A stretch of 35,270 nucleotides of DNA from Lutibacter sp. GTDB lineage: Bacteria > Bacteroidota > Bacteroidia > Flavobacteriales > Flavobacteriaceae. Position 1 is the stretch's first letter. Each line of letters begins with the position of its first letter. The translations under genes were made by a program, and so were the position numbers. Under the pieces are notes generated by a model. That model was not told the DNA's origin, made no database searches, and was given only the letters and a program-made list of their open reading frames with translations. Where the stretch lies: contig NZ_JAUYUD010000009.1 of assembly GCF_030692605.1 (NCBI RefSeq), positions 1 through 35,270 on the forward strand. The letters are read 5' to 3'. This document shows, in pieces, positions 21,979 to 29,375 of the stretch.

Positions 21979-24084
21979 ATGTCAGTCCTAAATTTAAATA
22001 CTTCCATTTCCTATTTAAAAAGTGTAGGACCTAACAGGGCTGAATTGCTTAAAACTGAGTTGGGAATTAATACGTTTAACGATTTGTTAAATTTTTATCC
22101 AAATAGGTACATAGACAGAACGCAATTTTTTAAAATTAATCAGCTTCAGCAAAATTCATCTGAAATCCAGCTTATTGGGAAAATTACTTTAGTTAAATCA
22201 GTACAACAAAAGCAAGGCAGTAGGTTAGTGGCAACTTTTGTTGATGAAAGTGGAACCATGGAATTGGTTTGGTTTAGAGGTGCTAAGTGGATTAAAGAAT
22301 CGTTAAAAATAAATACACCCTATGTAATTTTTGGGAAATCTAATTATTTTAATGGAATGTATACCATTCCACATCCAGAAATGGAATTGCTAAGTGATTA
22401 TAAAAAAAACTTAAGAACGGCTATGCAAGCAGTATATCCTTCTACCGAAAAATTAAATAATAAAGGAATTTCAAATAGGGTTGTTTCTAAAATTATTCAA
22501 ACTTTATTTGAGGAACTTCAAGGAACATTTCAAGAAACCTTGTCGCTAAATATTATCGGGCAATATCAGTTTATTTCAAAAAATGAAGCATTATTTAATA
22601 TTCATTTCCCTAAGAATCAAGAACTTTTAACAAAAGCACAACAACGGTTAAAATTTGAAGAATTGTTTTTTATTCAAATGCAGTTGATTCGGAAAAACAT
22701 GATTCATAAATCTAAAATAAAAGGTTTTAATTTTGAAAAAGTGGGTACTTATTTTAATACTTTTTACAAAGAAAAGCTTCCGTTTGAACTTACAAATGCA
22801 CAAAAAAGGGTATTAAAAGAAATTAGAAAAGATTTGGGTTCCAATGCTCAAATGAATCGACTATTACAAGGTGATGTGGGTTCTGGAAAAACCATTGTTG
22901 CCTTGTTAACTATGTTAATTGCGTTGGATAATGGGTTTCAAGCGGCTTTTATGGCACCTACTGAAATTTTAGCAACACAACATTATAATTCTTTGATAGC
23001 TTTATTAGAAGGAATGAATGTGAATGTAAAATTACTCACAGGGTCTACCAAAACTGCAGAAAGAAGATTGTTACATAAACAATTGGAACAAGGGGAATTG
23101 CATATTTTAATTGGAACTCATGCCCTAATTGAAGATAAAGTAATTTTTAAGAATTTAGGCATTGCCATTATTGATGAACAACATCGGTTTGGCGTAGAAC
23201 AGCGTTCTAAACTTTGGCGGAAAAACGAATTGCCTCCTCATATTTTGGTTATGACCGCAACACCTATTCCACGAACGTTGGCAATGAGTGTTTATGGCGA
23301 TTTGGATGCATCTGTTATTGATGAATTACCACCAGGAAGAAAGGAAATTGTAACCGCTCATAGATATGATGCCCACCGCTTATCGGTTTTTAAATTCTTA
23401 AAAGAAGAAATCGCGAAAGGTGGACAAGTGTATATTGTGTATCCGTTAATTAACGAATCTGAAACGATGGATTACAAAGATTTAATGGATGGGTATGAAA
23501 GTATTGTGAGGGAATTTCCCAGACCTACGTACCAGGTGAGTATTGTACATGGCAAAATGAAATCGGAGGATAAAGAGTTTGAAATGCAACGATTTATTAA
23601 AGGAGAAACTCATATTATGGTTGCAACTACAGTGATTGAAGTTGGAGTTGATGTACCCAATGCAAGCGTAATGGTTATAGAAAGCGCCGAACGTTTTGGC
23701 TTGTCGCAATTGCATCAACTTAGAGGAAGAGTGGGACGGGGAGCCGATCAAAGTTATTGTATTTTAATGACTAGTTTTAAATTGACTTCAGATGCAAAAA
23801 CCCGCATAGAAACCATGGTGCAAACAAGTGATGGATTTGAAATAGCCGAAGTAGATTTAGCATTAAGAGGTCCTGGTAATTTAATGGGAACACAACAAAG
23901 TGGTGTTTTAGATTTGAAAATTGCTGATATTATAAAGGATCATCAGCTTTTAAAAAACGCACGTTCAATCGCTATGAACCTGTTAAAAAATGATCCAAAT
24001 TTAAGTTTAGAAGAACATAAACCTATTAAAATTGCTTATCAGGAAATTAGCAAAAAAAGTACGCTTTGGGCAAATATTAGTTAA
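21979..24084 (+). CDS. recG: RecG, ATP-dependent branch-migration DNA helicase
   Basis: A 701-residue SF2 helicase that regresses stalled forks and moves Holliday junctions in recombinational repair. The N-terminal wedge/OB-fold part covers about 1-170. The helicase motifs follow in order: Walker A GDVGSGKT at 298-305, DEQH at 399-402 (DEQHRFGVEQRSK), MTATPIPRTLAMS, and the C-terminal lobe with ATTVIEVGVDVPNASVMVIE and QLHQLRGRVGRGADQSYC. The length fits the family. A TATTTTTG box lies at 21931-21938, 40 bases before the ATG. The last bases of the gene, with the stop codon, are part of a 56-base sequence that recurs at 24244. Confidence 0.95.
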   Translation: MSVLNLNTSISYLKSVGPNRAELLKTELGINTFNDLLNFYPNRYIDRTQFFKINQLQQNSSEIQLIGKITLVKSVQQKQGSRLVATFVDESGTMELVWFRGAKWIKESLKINTPYVIFGKSNYFNGMYTIPHPEMELLSDYKKNLRTAMQAVYPSTEKLNNKGISNRVVSKIIQTLFEELQGTFQETLSLNIIGQYQFISKNEALFNIHFPKNQELLTKAQQRLKFEELFFIQMQLIRKNMIHKSKIKGFNFEKVGTYFNTFYKEKLPFELTNAQKRVLKEIRKDLGSNAQMNRLLQGDVGSGKTIVALLTMLIALDNGFQAAFMAPTEILATQHYNSLIALLEGMNVNVKLLTGSTKTAERRLLHKQLEQGELHILIGTHALIEDKVIFKNLGIAIIDEQHRFGVEQRSKLWRKNELPPHILVMTATPIPRTLAMSVYGDLDASVIDELPPGRKEIVTAHRYDAHRLSVFKFLKEEIAKGGQVYIVYPLINESETMDYKDLMDGYESIVREFPRPTYQVSIVHGKMKSEDKEFEMQRFIKGETHIMVATTVIEVGVDVPNASVMVIESAERFGLSQLHQLRGRVGRGADQSYCILMTSFKLTSDAKTRIETMVQTSDGFEIAEVDLALRGPGNLMGTQQSGVLDLKIADIIKDHQLLKNARSIAMNLLKNDPNLSLEEHKPIKIAYQEISKKSTLWANIS

Positions 24085-24133
24085 AGTACGTCATTACGAA
24101 GAGTGGTAGCGATGAAGTAATCTGTTGCTAGAA
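24078..24133. repeat. 56-base repeat starting in the recG stop, copy 1
   Basis: An identical 56-base sequence starts TAGTTAAAGTACG here and at 24244 (offset 166). It includes the recG stop codon and the left arm of repeat B. Confidence 0.85.
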
Positions 24134-24195
24134 AAAGCAGATTGCCATACCGAAATAAATTCGGCACAGGCTAATTTTTCAAAACTTCACAATGA
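24091..24195. repeat. Hairpin repeat B, copy 1
   Basis: The left end TCATTACGAAG is met by CTTCACAATGA at the right end (9 of 11 pairs), and inner arms AGTAATCTG and CAGATTG are also inverted. The element is about 105 bases and looks like a MITE or REP-type hairpin. Confidence 0.7.
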
Positions 24196-24243
24196 TAGAA
24201 AAATAAATGTATTTGATTCATTTGAAGGATGGGTATTTCAAAC

Positions 24244-24299
24244 TAGTTAAAGTACGTCATTACGAAGAGTGGTAGCGATGAAGTAATCTGTTGCTAGAA
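24244..24299. repeat. 56-base repeat, copy 2
   Basis: Exact copy of 24078-24133. It carries a duplicate of the last bases of recG outside any gene, so the duplication includes coding DNA. Confidence 0.85.
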
Positions 24300-24340
24300 T
24301 AAAGAGATTGCCACAGTTTTTTCAAAACTTCGCAATGACG
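24255..24340. repeat. Hairpin repeat B, copy 2
   Basis: Bounded by CGTCATTACGAAG and CTTCGCAATGACG. It is shorter than copy 1 (about 86 bases), with a different centre. Confidence 0.7.
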
Positions 24341-24497
24341 AGGTGAAAAGAAACAGATTGCTTCGAGTTTTTATAAGATTTGTGCGACTGGAAAATCGGA
24401 GATTTTTCTGAGGTAGCAAATTGTTAGTTGAATGTTTGTCGGTTTGTATTTAGTTTAAAAGTAAGCTTAAATTTTATGAGGTGTTGTGTGTAGTTTT

Positions 24498-24797
24498 TTA
24501 TTCGGTTATTCTTTTCTTTAAATCCATTCTCTCGTGAAGAATTCTTGTGATTTCCACGTAGTTTTCATCTAGAGTTCGGTAGAAAATGATATGACGATTG
24601 GTTTTCAATCCGAATAGACTTTGAGTAATACCGTCATAGTTTTTTCCTAAAACTGGATTGTCTACAATTTCTTGACAAGTTGAAATCAACATCTCATAAT
24701 ATTTGTCGGCTTGATTTTCAGACCAAACCTCGAAAGTATAATCCCAAATTTTCGATAAATCCTCAACTGCTTTATTGGTCAATTTAAATTTCGCCAT
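24498..24797 (-). CDS. parE: ParE/RelE-family toxin
   Basis: A 99-residue toxin of a type II toxin-antitoxin pair. The family marks are visible: a helical start (LTNKAVEDLSKIWDYTFE), the middle KYYEMLISTCQEIVDNPVLG, and the end NRHIIFYRTLDENYVEITRI followed by LHERMDLKKRI, which is typical of ParE. ParE toxins poison DNA gyrase; RelE relatives cut mRNA on the ribosome. The motif set favours ParE. It overlaps the antitoxin gene by 14 bases and follows it, so translation is coupled and the antitoxin is made first. All parts look intact. Confidence 0.88.
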   Translation of the reverse strand: MAKFKLTNKAVEDLSKIWDYTFEVWSENQADKYYEMLISTCQEIVDNPVLGKNYDGITQSLFGLKTNRHIIFYRTLDENYVEITRILHERMDLKKRITE

Positions 24798-25041
24798 TTG
24801 AGTGTTTTTTCGCTTTTAGAGATTCAAGATGTTTTTTCGGGTCAAAATCTTGAGCAATCCCGCTATTAATTCCCTCCTGAATTGCATTTCTCAAAGCAAA
24901 GACTTTACTTTCTTCTTCTTCTAATAGTCTTAATCCAGCTCGTATAACTTCGCTAACATTTTTAAATCGACCTTCTCTTATTCGACTTTGAACGAATTGG
25001 TCAAAATAATTTCCAAGTGATATTGATGTGTTTTTATTCAT
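24784..25041 (-). CDS. parD: ParD-family antitoxin
   Basis: An 85-residue antitoxin with an N-terminal ribbon-helix-helix DNA-binding domain (TSISLGNYFDQFVQSRIREG, then KNVSEVIRAGLRLLEEEE) and a C-terminal toxin-binding tail (from about residue 48). It should bind ParE and repress its own promoter. The palindrome at 25063-25081, 22 bases before the ATG, is the obvious operator. The neighbouring gene order antitoxin-toxin with overlap is the classic one. It stands between recG and pheT in a repeat-rich gap and is likely a horizontally acquired unit, which is inference. Confidence 0.9.
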   Translation of the reverse strand: MNKNTSISLGNYFDQFVQSRIREGRFKNVSEVIRAGLRLLEEEESKVFALRNAIQEGINSGIAQDFDPKKHLESLKAKKHSNGEI

Positions 25042-25058
25042 TTTGATAAAAATTTATC

Positions 25059-25090
25059 CAAATATACCAATAATTGGTATAATATCCAAA
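25059..25090 (-). promoter_or_regulatory. parDE promoter with overlapping operator palindrome
   Basis: On the minus strand TTTG (25090-25087), a 20-base spacer and TATATTTG (25066-25059) form a full Bacteroidota promoter. A 19-base palindrome, TATACCAAT-A-ATTGGTATA, covers 25063-25081, between the two boxes and over half of the -7 box. Binding of ParD there would block RNA polymerase. Confidence 0.75.
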
Positions 25091-25153
25091 TTCTCAAATT
25101 TAACAACATGTTGATAACGATAACAGAGAATTAATCCATTACATTCGATACAT

Positions 25154-25188
25154 AACTTTTAACTTCAAACTTTTAACTTTTAACTTGT
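25154..25188. repeat. Heptamer array before pheT
   Basis: Five heptamers in line: AACTTTT, AACTTCA, AACTTTT, AACTTTT and AACTTGT. The array ends 6 bases before the -7 box of pheT and covers the place of its -33 box. Confidence 0.75.
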
Positions 25189-25202
25189 ATTGTTTATCTT
25201 TG
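25171..25202 (+). promoter_or_regulatory. Candidate pheT promoter
   Basis: TATCTTTG at 25195-25202 is a full -7 match. TTTT at 25171-25174, inside the heptamer array, lies 20 bases upstream in place of TTTG. The leader would be about 20 bases long. Confidence 0.55.
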
Positions 25203-25228
25203 CAGTTCGTAAAAAAAATAAGTAAAAA

Positions 25229-27655
25229 ATGAAAATATCATACAATTGGTTAAAACAATTTTTAAAAGTTGATTGGGAGGTGGAACGTACAGGAGAATTG
25301 TTAACCGATTTAGGGTTAGAAGTGGAAGGAATTGAAACGGTTGAATCGTTAAAAGGTAGTTTGGCTGGTGTGGTTGTTGGTAAAGTTATTACTTGCATTC
25401 AGCACCCAAATGCTGACCGATTAAAAGTTACTACAGTTGATATTGGAAATGGAGAACCTATTCAAATTGTTTGTGGGGCGCCAAATGTGGCTGAAGGACA
25501 AACAGTTCCTGTTGCAACTATAGATACTATGTTGTACAATGAAAAAGGAGAAGGTTTTGAAATTAAAAAAGGAAAAATAAGGGGAGAAGATAGTTTTGGA
25601 ATGATTTGCGCTGAAGATGAATTAGGTTTAGGCAAAGACCACGATGGAATTTTAATTTTAGATGATAAATGGACGGTTGGCACTCCGGCTTCCAAAGTAT
25701 TTAATATAGAACAAGATCAGGTTTTTGAAATTGGACTTACTCCAAACAGAGCCGATGCTATGAGTCATTTAGGTACTGCTCGTGATTTGCGTGCTGGTAT
25801 GATTCAACAAGGTGTTTCACTAGAGTTAATATCACCTTCTATAAATAATTTTAGAGTTGATGATAGAACCTTGAAATTTGATGTTGTGGTTGAAGACATT
25901 GAGAAAGCGCCACGTTATGTGGGGCTTACCATCTCAGATATTACTATTAAAGAATCTCCAAGTTGGCTAAAAAATAGATTGAAAGCCATTGGGTTAACAT
26001 CCATTAATAATGTAGTAGATGTTACTAATTTTGTTTTGCACGAATTAGGACAACCATTACACGCATTTGATGCAGGTAAGGTAAAGGGAAATAAGGTTAT
26101 TGTAAAAACCTTAGCAACAGGCACAAAATTTACTACTTTAGATGGTGTTGAGCGAGAATTACACGAAGAAGATTTAATGATTTGCAATGGAAATGAAGAA
26201 CCAATGTGTATTGCTGGTGTTTTTGGAGGAATAACTTCTGGAATTTCTGAAACTACTACGTCTATATTTTTAGAGAGTGCTTATTTTAATCCGATTGCTA
26301 TTCGTAAAACAGCAAAAAGACACAATTTAAATACCGATGCTTCTTTTCGATTTGAACGAGGAATCGATCCAAATATCACAGAATTTGCTATTAAACGTGC
26401 AGCCAATTTAATTATCGAAGTTGCTGGCGGAAAAGTTTCTTCTGAAATAGTGGATTTATACCCAACTAAAATTGAAGATTTTCAAGTTTTTCTTTCTTAC
26501 GAAAAAATGAACAGATTAATTGGTGTAGAAATTCCAAAAGAAACGATTAAAAATATTTTAGCTTCGTTAGATATTAAGTTCAATGGAGTTTCAGATAGTG
26601 GTCTAGGATTAGTAATTCCTTCGTACCGGGTAGATGTTACAAGAGAAGCAGATGTTATCGAAGAAATTTTGCGCGTTTATGGGTATAACAATATCCAATT
26701 TTCCGACAAGTTAAACACTTCTATTTCATTTTCTGAATTCGATCCAGTTAAAATTGAAAACCTTATTGCTGATCAATTAGTGGCTCAAGGTTTTAATGAA
26801 ACGATGGCCAATTCACTTACAAAAGCTGCCTATTTAGAAAACACTTTAACTTTAAATGAAGCGCATAATGTATCTATTGTAAACCCTTTAAGTAACGATC
26901 TAGGTGTTATGCGCCAGTCTTTATTATTTAGCGGTTTAGAGTCGGTTAGTTACAATATTAATCGTAAAAACACTGCTTTAAAATTATTTGAATTTGGTAA
27001 AACGTATCATTATTTTGAATCGGGTTATGCTGAACAAAAACATTTAACCCTGTTTGTAACTGGAAATAGAACCAAAGAATATTGGAATGGTACACCTACT
27101 AAATCTGATTTCTTTTATTTAAAAGGTATTACCACTACTATTTTAAAGCGTTTAGGAATTACCACAATTAAAATAACACCTACTAAAAACGATGTATTTT
27201 CTGAAGGAATTACTCTTAGTTTAGGAAAATTAAAATTGGTAGATTTTGGAGTTGTAAAACATTCAATTTTAAAAGAATTTGGCATTAAACAAGAAGTTTT
27301 ATTTGCCGATTTTAATTGGGAAAATGTATTAAGTGTTGGAGGTAAATCAGTAGTTAAAATTACAGAACTTCCAAAATATCAAGCGGTTAAAAGAGATTTT
27401 GCATTGTTGTTAGACAAAAATGTAACATTTGGCGATTTGTATCAATTGGCATTTCAAGCAGAGAAAAATTTCCTAAAAGAAATGGATTTATTTGATGTGT
27501 ATGAAGGCGAAAATTTAGCAGAAGGAAAGAAATCCTATGCAGTAAGTTTCTTAATTCAAGACGAAAACAAAACGTTGACCGATGATCAAATTGAAAAAAT
27601 AATGCAAAAATTGCAACAAACATTTGAAAAGAATGTGGGAGCGATATTGAGGTGA
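25229..27655 (+). CDS. pheT: Phenylalanine-tRNA ligase beta subunit
   Basis: An 808-residue beta subunit of the alpha2-beta2 enzyme that charges tRNA-Phe. All parts are in order. The N-terminal B1 region (MKISYNWLKQFLKVDWEVER) is followed by an EMAP/tRNA-binding fold at about 40-150 (HPNADRLKVTTVDIGNGEP, CGAPNVAEGQTVPVA). Next come the B3/B4 editing domain with RFERGIDPN near 380 and the B5 DNA-binding-like domain at about 405-475. The core covers about 490-690, and the FDX-ACB tail from about 715 (LPKYQAVKRDFALLLDKNVT) binds the anticodon. The length is standard. The partner pheS is not in the window. A GGCAATA array follows the stop by about 13 bases. Confidence 0.95.
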   Translation: MKISYNWLKQFLKVDWEVERTGELLTDLGLEVEGIETVESLKGSLAGVVVGKVITCIQHPNADRLKVTTVDIGNGEPIQIVCGAPNVAEGQTVPVATIDTMLYNEKGEGFEIKKGKIRGEDSFGMICAEDELGLGKDHDGILILDDKWTVGTPASKVFNIEQDQVFEIGLTPNRADAMSHLGTARDLRAGMIQQGVSLELISPSINNFRVDDRTLKFDVVVEDIEKAPRYVGLTISDITIKESPSWLKNRLKAIGLTSINNVVDVTNFVLHELGQPLHAFDAGKVKGNKVIVKTLATGTKFTTLDGVERELHEEDLMICNGNEEPMCIAGVFGGITSGISETTTSIFLESAYFNPIAIRKTAKRHNLNTDASFRFERGIDPNITEFAIKRAANLIIEVAGGKVSSEIVDLYPTKIEDFQVFLSYEKMNRLIGVEIPKETIKNILASLDIKFNGVSDSGLGLVIPSYRVDVTREADVIEEILRVYGYNNIQFSDKLNTSISFSEFDPVKIENLIADQLVAQGFNETMANSLTKAAYLENTLTLNEAHNVSIVNPLSNDLGVMRQSLLFSGLESVSYNINRKNTALKLFEFGKTYHYFESGYAEQKHLTLFVTGNRTKEYWNGTPTKSDFFYLKGITTTILKRLGITTIKITPTKNDVFSEGITLSLGKLKLVDFGVVKHSILKEFGIKQEVLFADFNWENVLSVGGKSVVKITELPKYQAVKRDFALLLDKNVTFGDLYQLAFQAEKNFLKEMDLFDVYEGENLAEGKKSYAVSFLIQDENKTLTDDQIEKIMQKLQQTFEKNVGAILR

Positions 27656-27668
27656 AAGGGCAAAAAAA

Positions 27669-27805
27669 GGCAATAGGCAATGGGCAATGCTAAAGGCAAT
27701 AGGCAATGGGCAATGCTAAAGGCAATAGGCAATAGGCAATAGGCAATGCTAAAGGCAATAGGCAATGCTAAAGGCAATAGGCAATTAGGCAAATAGGCAA
27801 TAGGT
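27669..27805. repeat. GGCAATA tandem array between pheT and pyrD
   Basis: About sixteen units of the 7-base motif GGCAATA/GGCAATG, in groups of two to four separated by GCTAAA-type joints. The higher-order unit GGCAATAGGCAATGCTAAA recurs. No reading frame in it is credible. The copy number is likely to vary between strains. Confidence 0.9.
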
Positions 27806-27864
27806 AAGGGTAAAAGGTTTAAGTTTGAAGTTGGAATCAATGAGCCGAAAACCAGTTTTTTTCT

Positions 27865-27872
27865 TACTTTTG
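27865..27872 (+). promoter_or_regulatory. Candidate -7 box for pyrD
   Basis: TACTTTTG matches TAnnTTTG 17 bases before the pyrD ATG. No TTTG lies at the usual -33 distance. Confidence 0.4.
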
Positions 27873-27889
27873 CACAAACATAGTTCTCC

Positions 27890-28960
27890 ATGTACAAAAT
27901 ACTAATTAGGCCTCTTTTTTTTCTATTTGATCCAGAAAAAGTACATCATTTTACATTTAGTTTTATTCGAATAGTATGTAAAATTCCTGGATTCCCTTTT
28001 TTATTTAGAAGCTTTTATCAAATTAATGATAAACGCCTAGAAAAAAAATTATTCGGATTAACGTTTAAAAATCCTGTAGGATTAGCGGCTGGTTTTGATA
28101 AAAATGCTGTTTTATATAATGAATTAGCAAATTTCGGTTTTGGTTTTATAGAAATTGGTACGGTAACGCCAAAAGCCCAAGAAGGAAACCAAAAAAAAAG
28201 GATCTTTCGGTTAATTTCAGATGAAGCCATTATTAATAGAATGGGTTTTAATAATGAAGGTGTTGAAAATGCGGTTATTCAGCTTAAAAAGAACAATCAC
28301 AAAACAATTATTGGAGGAAACATTGGTAAAAATACCTTAACAGCACCTGAAAATTACACGAAAGATTATGTTACTTGTTTTAATGCGCTACATCCTTTTG
28401 TAGATTATTTTGTCTTAAATGTAAGCTGCCCTAATGTTGGGAGTCACGCAAAATTAACCGATAAAGATTATTTAATAGAATTGATCAATGCTGTACAAAC
28501 AGCCAATAAATCGTATAGTTCTCAAAAACCTATTTTACTTAAAATTGCTCCCGATTTAAATCATAATCAGCTAGATGAAGTTATTGAAATTGTTGCAACT
28601 ACAAAAATTGATGGTGTGATAGCTTCCAATACATCTGTATTAAGAGAAAACCTAAAAGCAACTGACAAACAATTGGATGAAATTGGATTTGGTGGGTTAA
28701 GCGGGTTACCTATTAAAGATAGTAGCACACAAGTTATCAGTTATTTAGCAAAAAAATCGGAGAAAGCATTTCCAATTATTGGTGTGGGTGGGATCCATAG
28801 TGCCGCCGATGCTTTGGAAAAAATAGATGCGGGTGCTGATTTAGTTCAAATTTATACTGGTTTTATTTACGAAGGCCCTTCCTTAATTAAAAAAATAAAT
28901 AAGGCTATTTTGAGTAAAAAGCTTAAAGCCAAAAGCTTAAAGCCAAAAGATGAAGGGTGA
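27890..28960 (+). CDS. pyrD: Dihydroorotate dehydrogenase, quinone-type (class 2)
   Basis: A 356-residue flavoenzyme that oxidises dihydroorotate to orotate in pyrimidine synthesis and passes electrons to menaquinone. The N-terminal hydrophobic membrane-binding region (about 1-45) marks it as class 2. Family motifs are present: [34 protein letters not shown] with the catalytic serine region, APDLN, IASNTS and GVGGI. The last 15 residues ([15 protein letters not shown]) are not part of the fold; they are encoded by a tandem 14-base repeat at 28917-28944, so the repeat has extended the protein. The gene is likely transcribed alone from the box at 27865. Confidence 0.94.
   Translation: MYKILIRPLFFLFDPEKVHHFTFSFIRIVCKIPGFPFLFRSFYQINDKRLEKKLFGLTFKNPVGLAAGFDKNAVLYNELANFGFGFIEIGTVTPKAQEGNQKKRIFRLISDEAIINRMGFNNEGVENAVIQLKKNNHKTIIGGNIGKNTLTAPENYTKDYVTCFNALHPFVDYFVLNVSCPNVGSHAKLTDKDYLIELINAVQTANKSYSSQKPILLKIAPDLNHNQLDEVIEIVATTKIDGVIASNTSVLRENLKATDKQLDEIGFGGLSGLPIKDSSTQVISYLAKKSEKAFPIIGVGGIHSAADALEKIDAGADLVQIYTGFIYEGPSLIKKINKAILSKKLKAKSLKPKDEG
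28917..28944. repeat. 14-base tandem repeat in the pyrD 3' end
   Basis: AAAAGCTTAAAGCC occurs twice in direct tandem (28917-28930 and 28931-28944). Fourteen is two heptamers, in line with the other arrays of the window. Confidence 0.75.
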
Positions 28961-28968
28961 AAGTAAAA

Positions 28969-29002
28969 ATTCCCCTCTTGAGAGGGGTTAGGGGTGTGTT
29001 AT
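28969..29002. repeat. Dispersed palindromic repeat A, copy 2
   Basis: AATT, core CCCCTCTTGAGAGGGG, tail TTAGGGGTGTGTTAT. About 28 bases on, a copy of repeat B begins, the same order as at copy 3. Confidence 0.85.
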
Positions 29003-29030
29003 AAAGATTAGAAATTTCAATATAAAATCA

Positions 29031-29144
29031 TCATTACGAGGAGTGTTAGCGACGCAGTAATCTGTTTATAATCATCTAAATCTTTAACATAAGTGCAATA
29101 CCACAACAGATTGCTTCATTTCACTGTGTTTCATTCGCAATGAC
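29031..29144. repeat. Hairpin repeat B, copy 3
   Basis: The left end TCATTACGAGGAG is met by TTCGCAATGAC at the right end, and the inner arms AGTAATCTG and CAGATTGCTTC are inverted. It is about 114 bases long. Confidence 0.75.
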
Positions 29145-29159
29145 GAAAAAGAATAATCA

Positions 29160-29192
29160 TCATTACGAGGAGTGTTAGCGACGCAGTAATCT
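29160..29192. repeat. Hairpin repeat B, half copy 4
   Basis: Only the left arm (TCATTACGAGGAG to GCAGTAATCT) is present, identical to the left arm of copy 3. The right arm is missing or too changed to see. Confidence 0.75.
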
Positions 29193-29353
29193 CTTCTTAA
29201 ACCATCAGATTTGTTCGAAAACAGGAACAGCAGAATGGTTATTCTTTAAAGAGAAATAGTTTAGACAGGTATTTTTTATTAATTTTTTTTATTACATATA
29301 TATAGAATCTATTTTTTTTACGTTACTACTACTTATAAACAGGCTAATTTTTA

Positions 29354-29361
29354 TATATTTG
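29354..29361 (+). promoter_or_regulatory. Candidate -7 box for the T9SS substrate gene
   Basis: TATATTTG matches TAnnTTTG and lies only 14 bases before the ATG at 29376, so the leader would be very short. No TTTG lies at the -33 distance. Confidence 0.35.
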
Positions 29362-29375
29362 AAAAAAAATAATAC

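Larger units (their letters stand above)
24085..24480. other. Gene-free spacer filled with hairpin repeats
   Basis: The stretch between recG and parE has no gene. It holds two full copies of repeat B and, from about 24352, a remnant with a single AACAGATTGCTTCGAG-like arm. Confidence 0.65.
29003..29353. other. Gene-free spacer before the T9SS substrate gene
   Basis: After repeat A this spacer holds one full and one half copy of repeat B, then an AT-rich stretch without reading frames that leads to the -7 box at 29354. Confidence 0.6.

Noticed and set aside
24078-24480. Complete insertion sequence between recG and parE
   Set aside because: No transposase frame is present; the inverted ends belong to short hairpin elements.
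27669-27805. Possible CRISPR array
   Set aside because: Units are 7-19 bases with no unique spacers of 25-40 bases, and no cas genes are near.
27586-27897. 103-residue minus-strand frame with PIAYCLLPIA-like repeats
   Set aside because: It is the translation of the GGCAATA array on the wrong strand.
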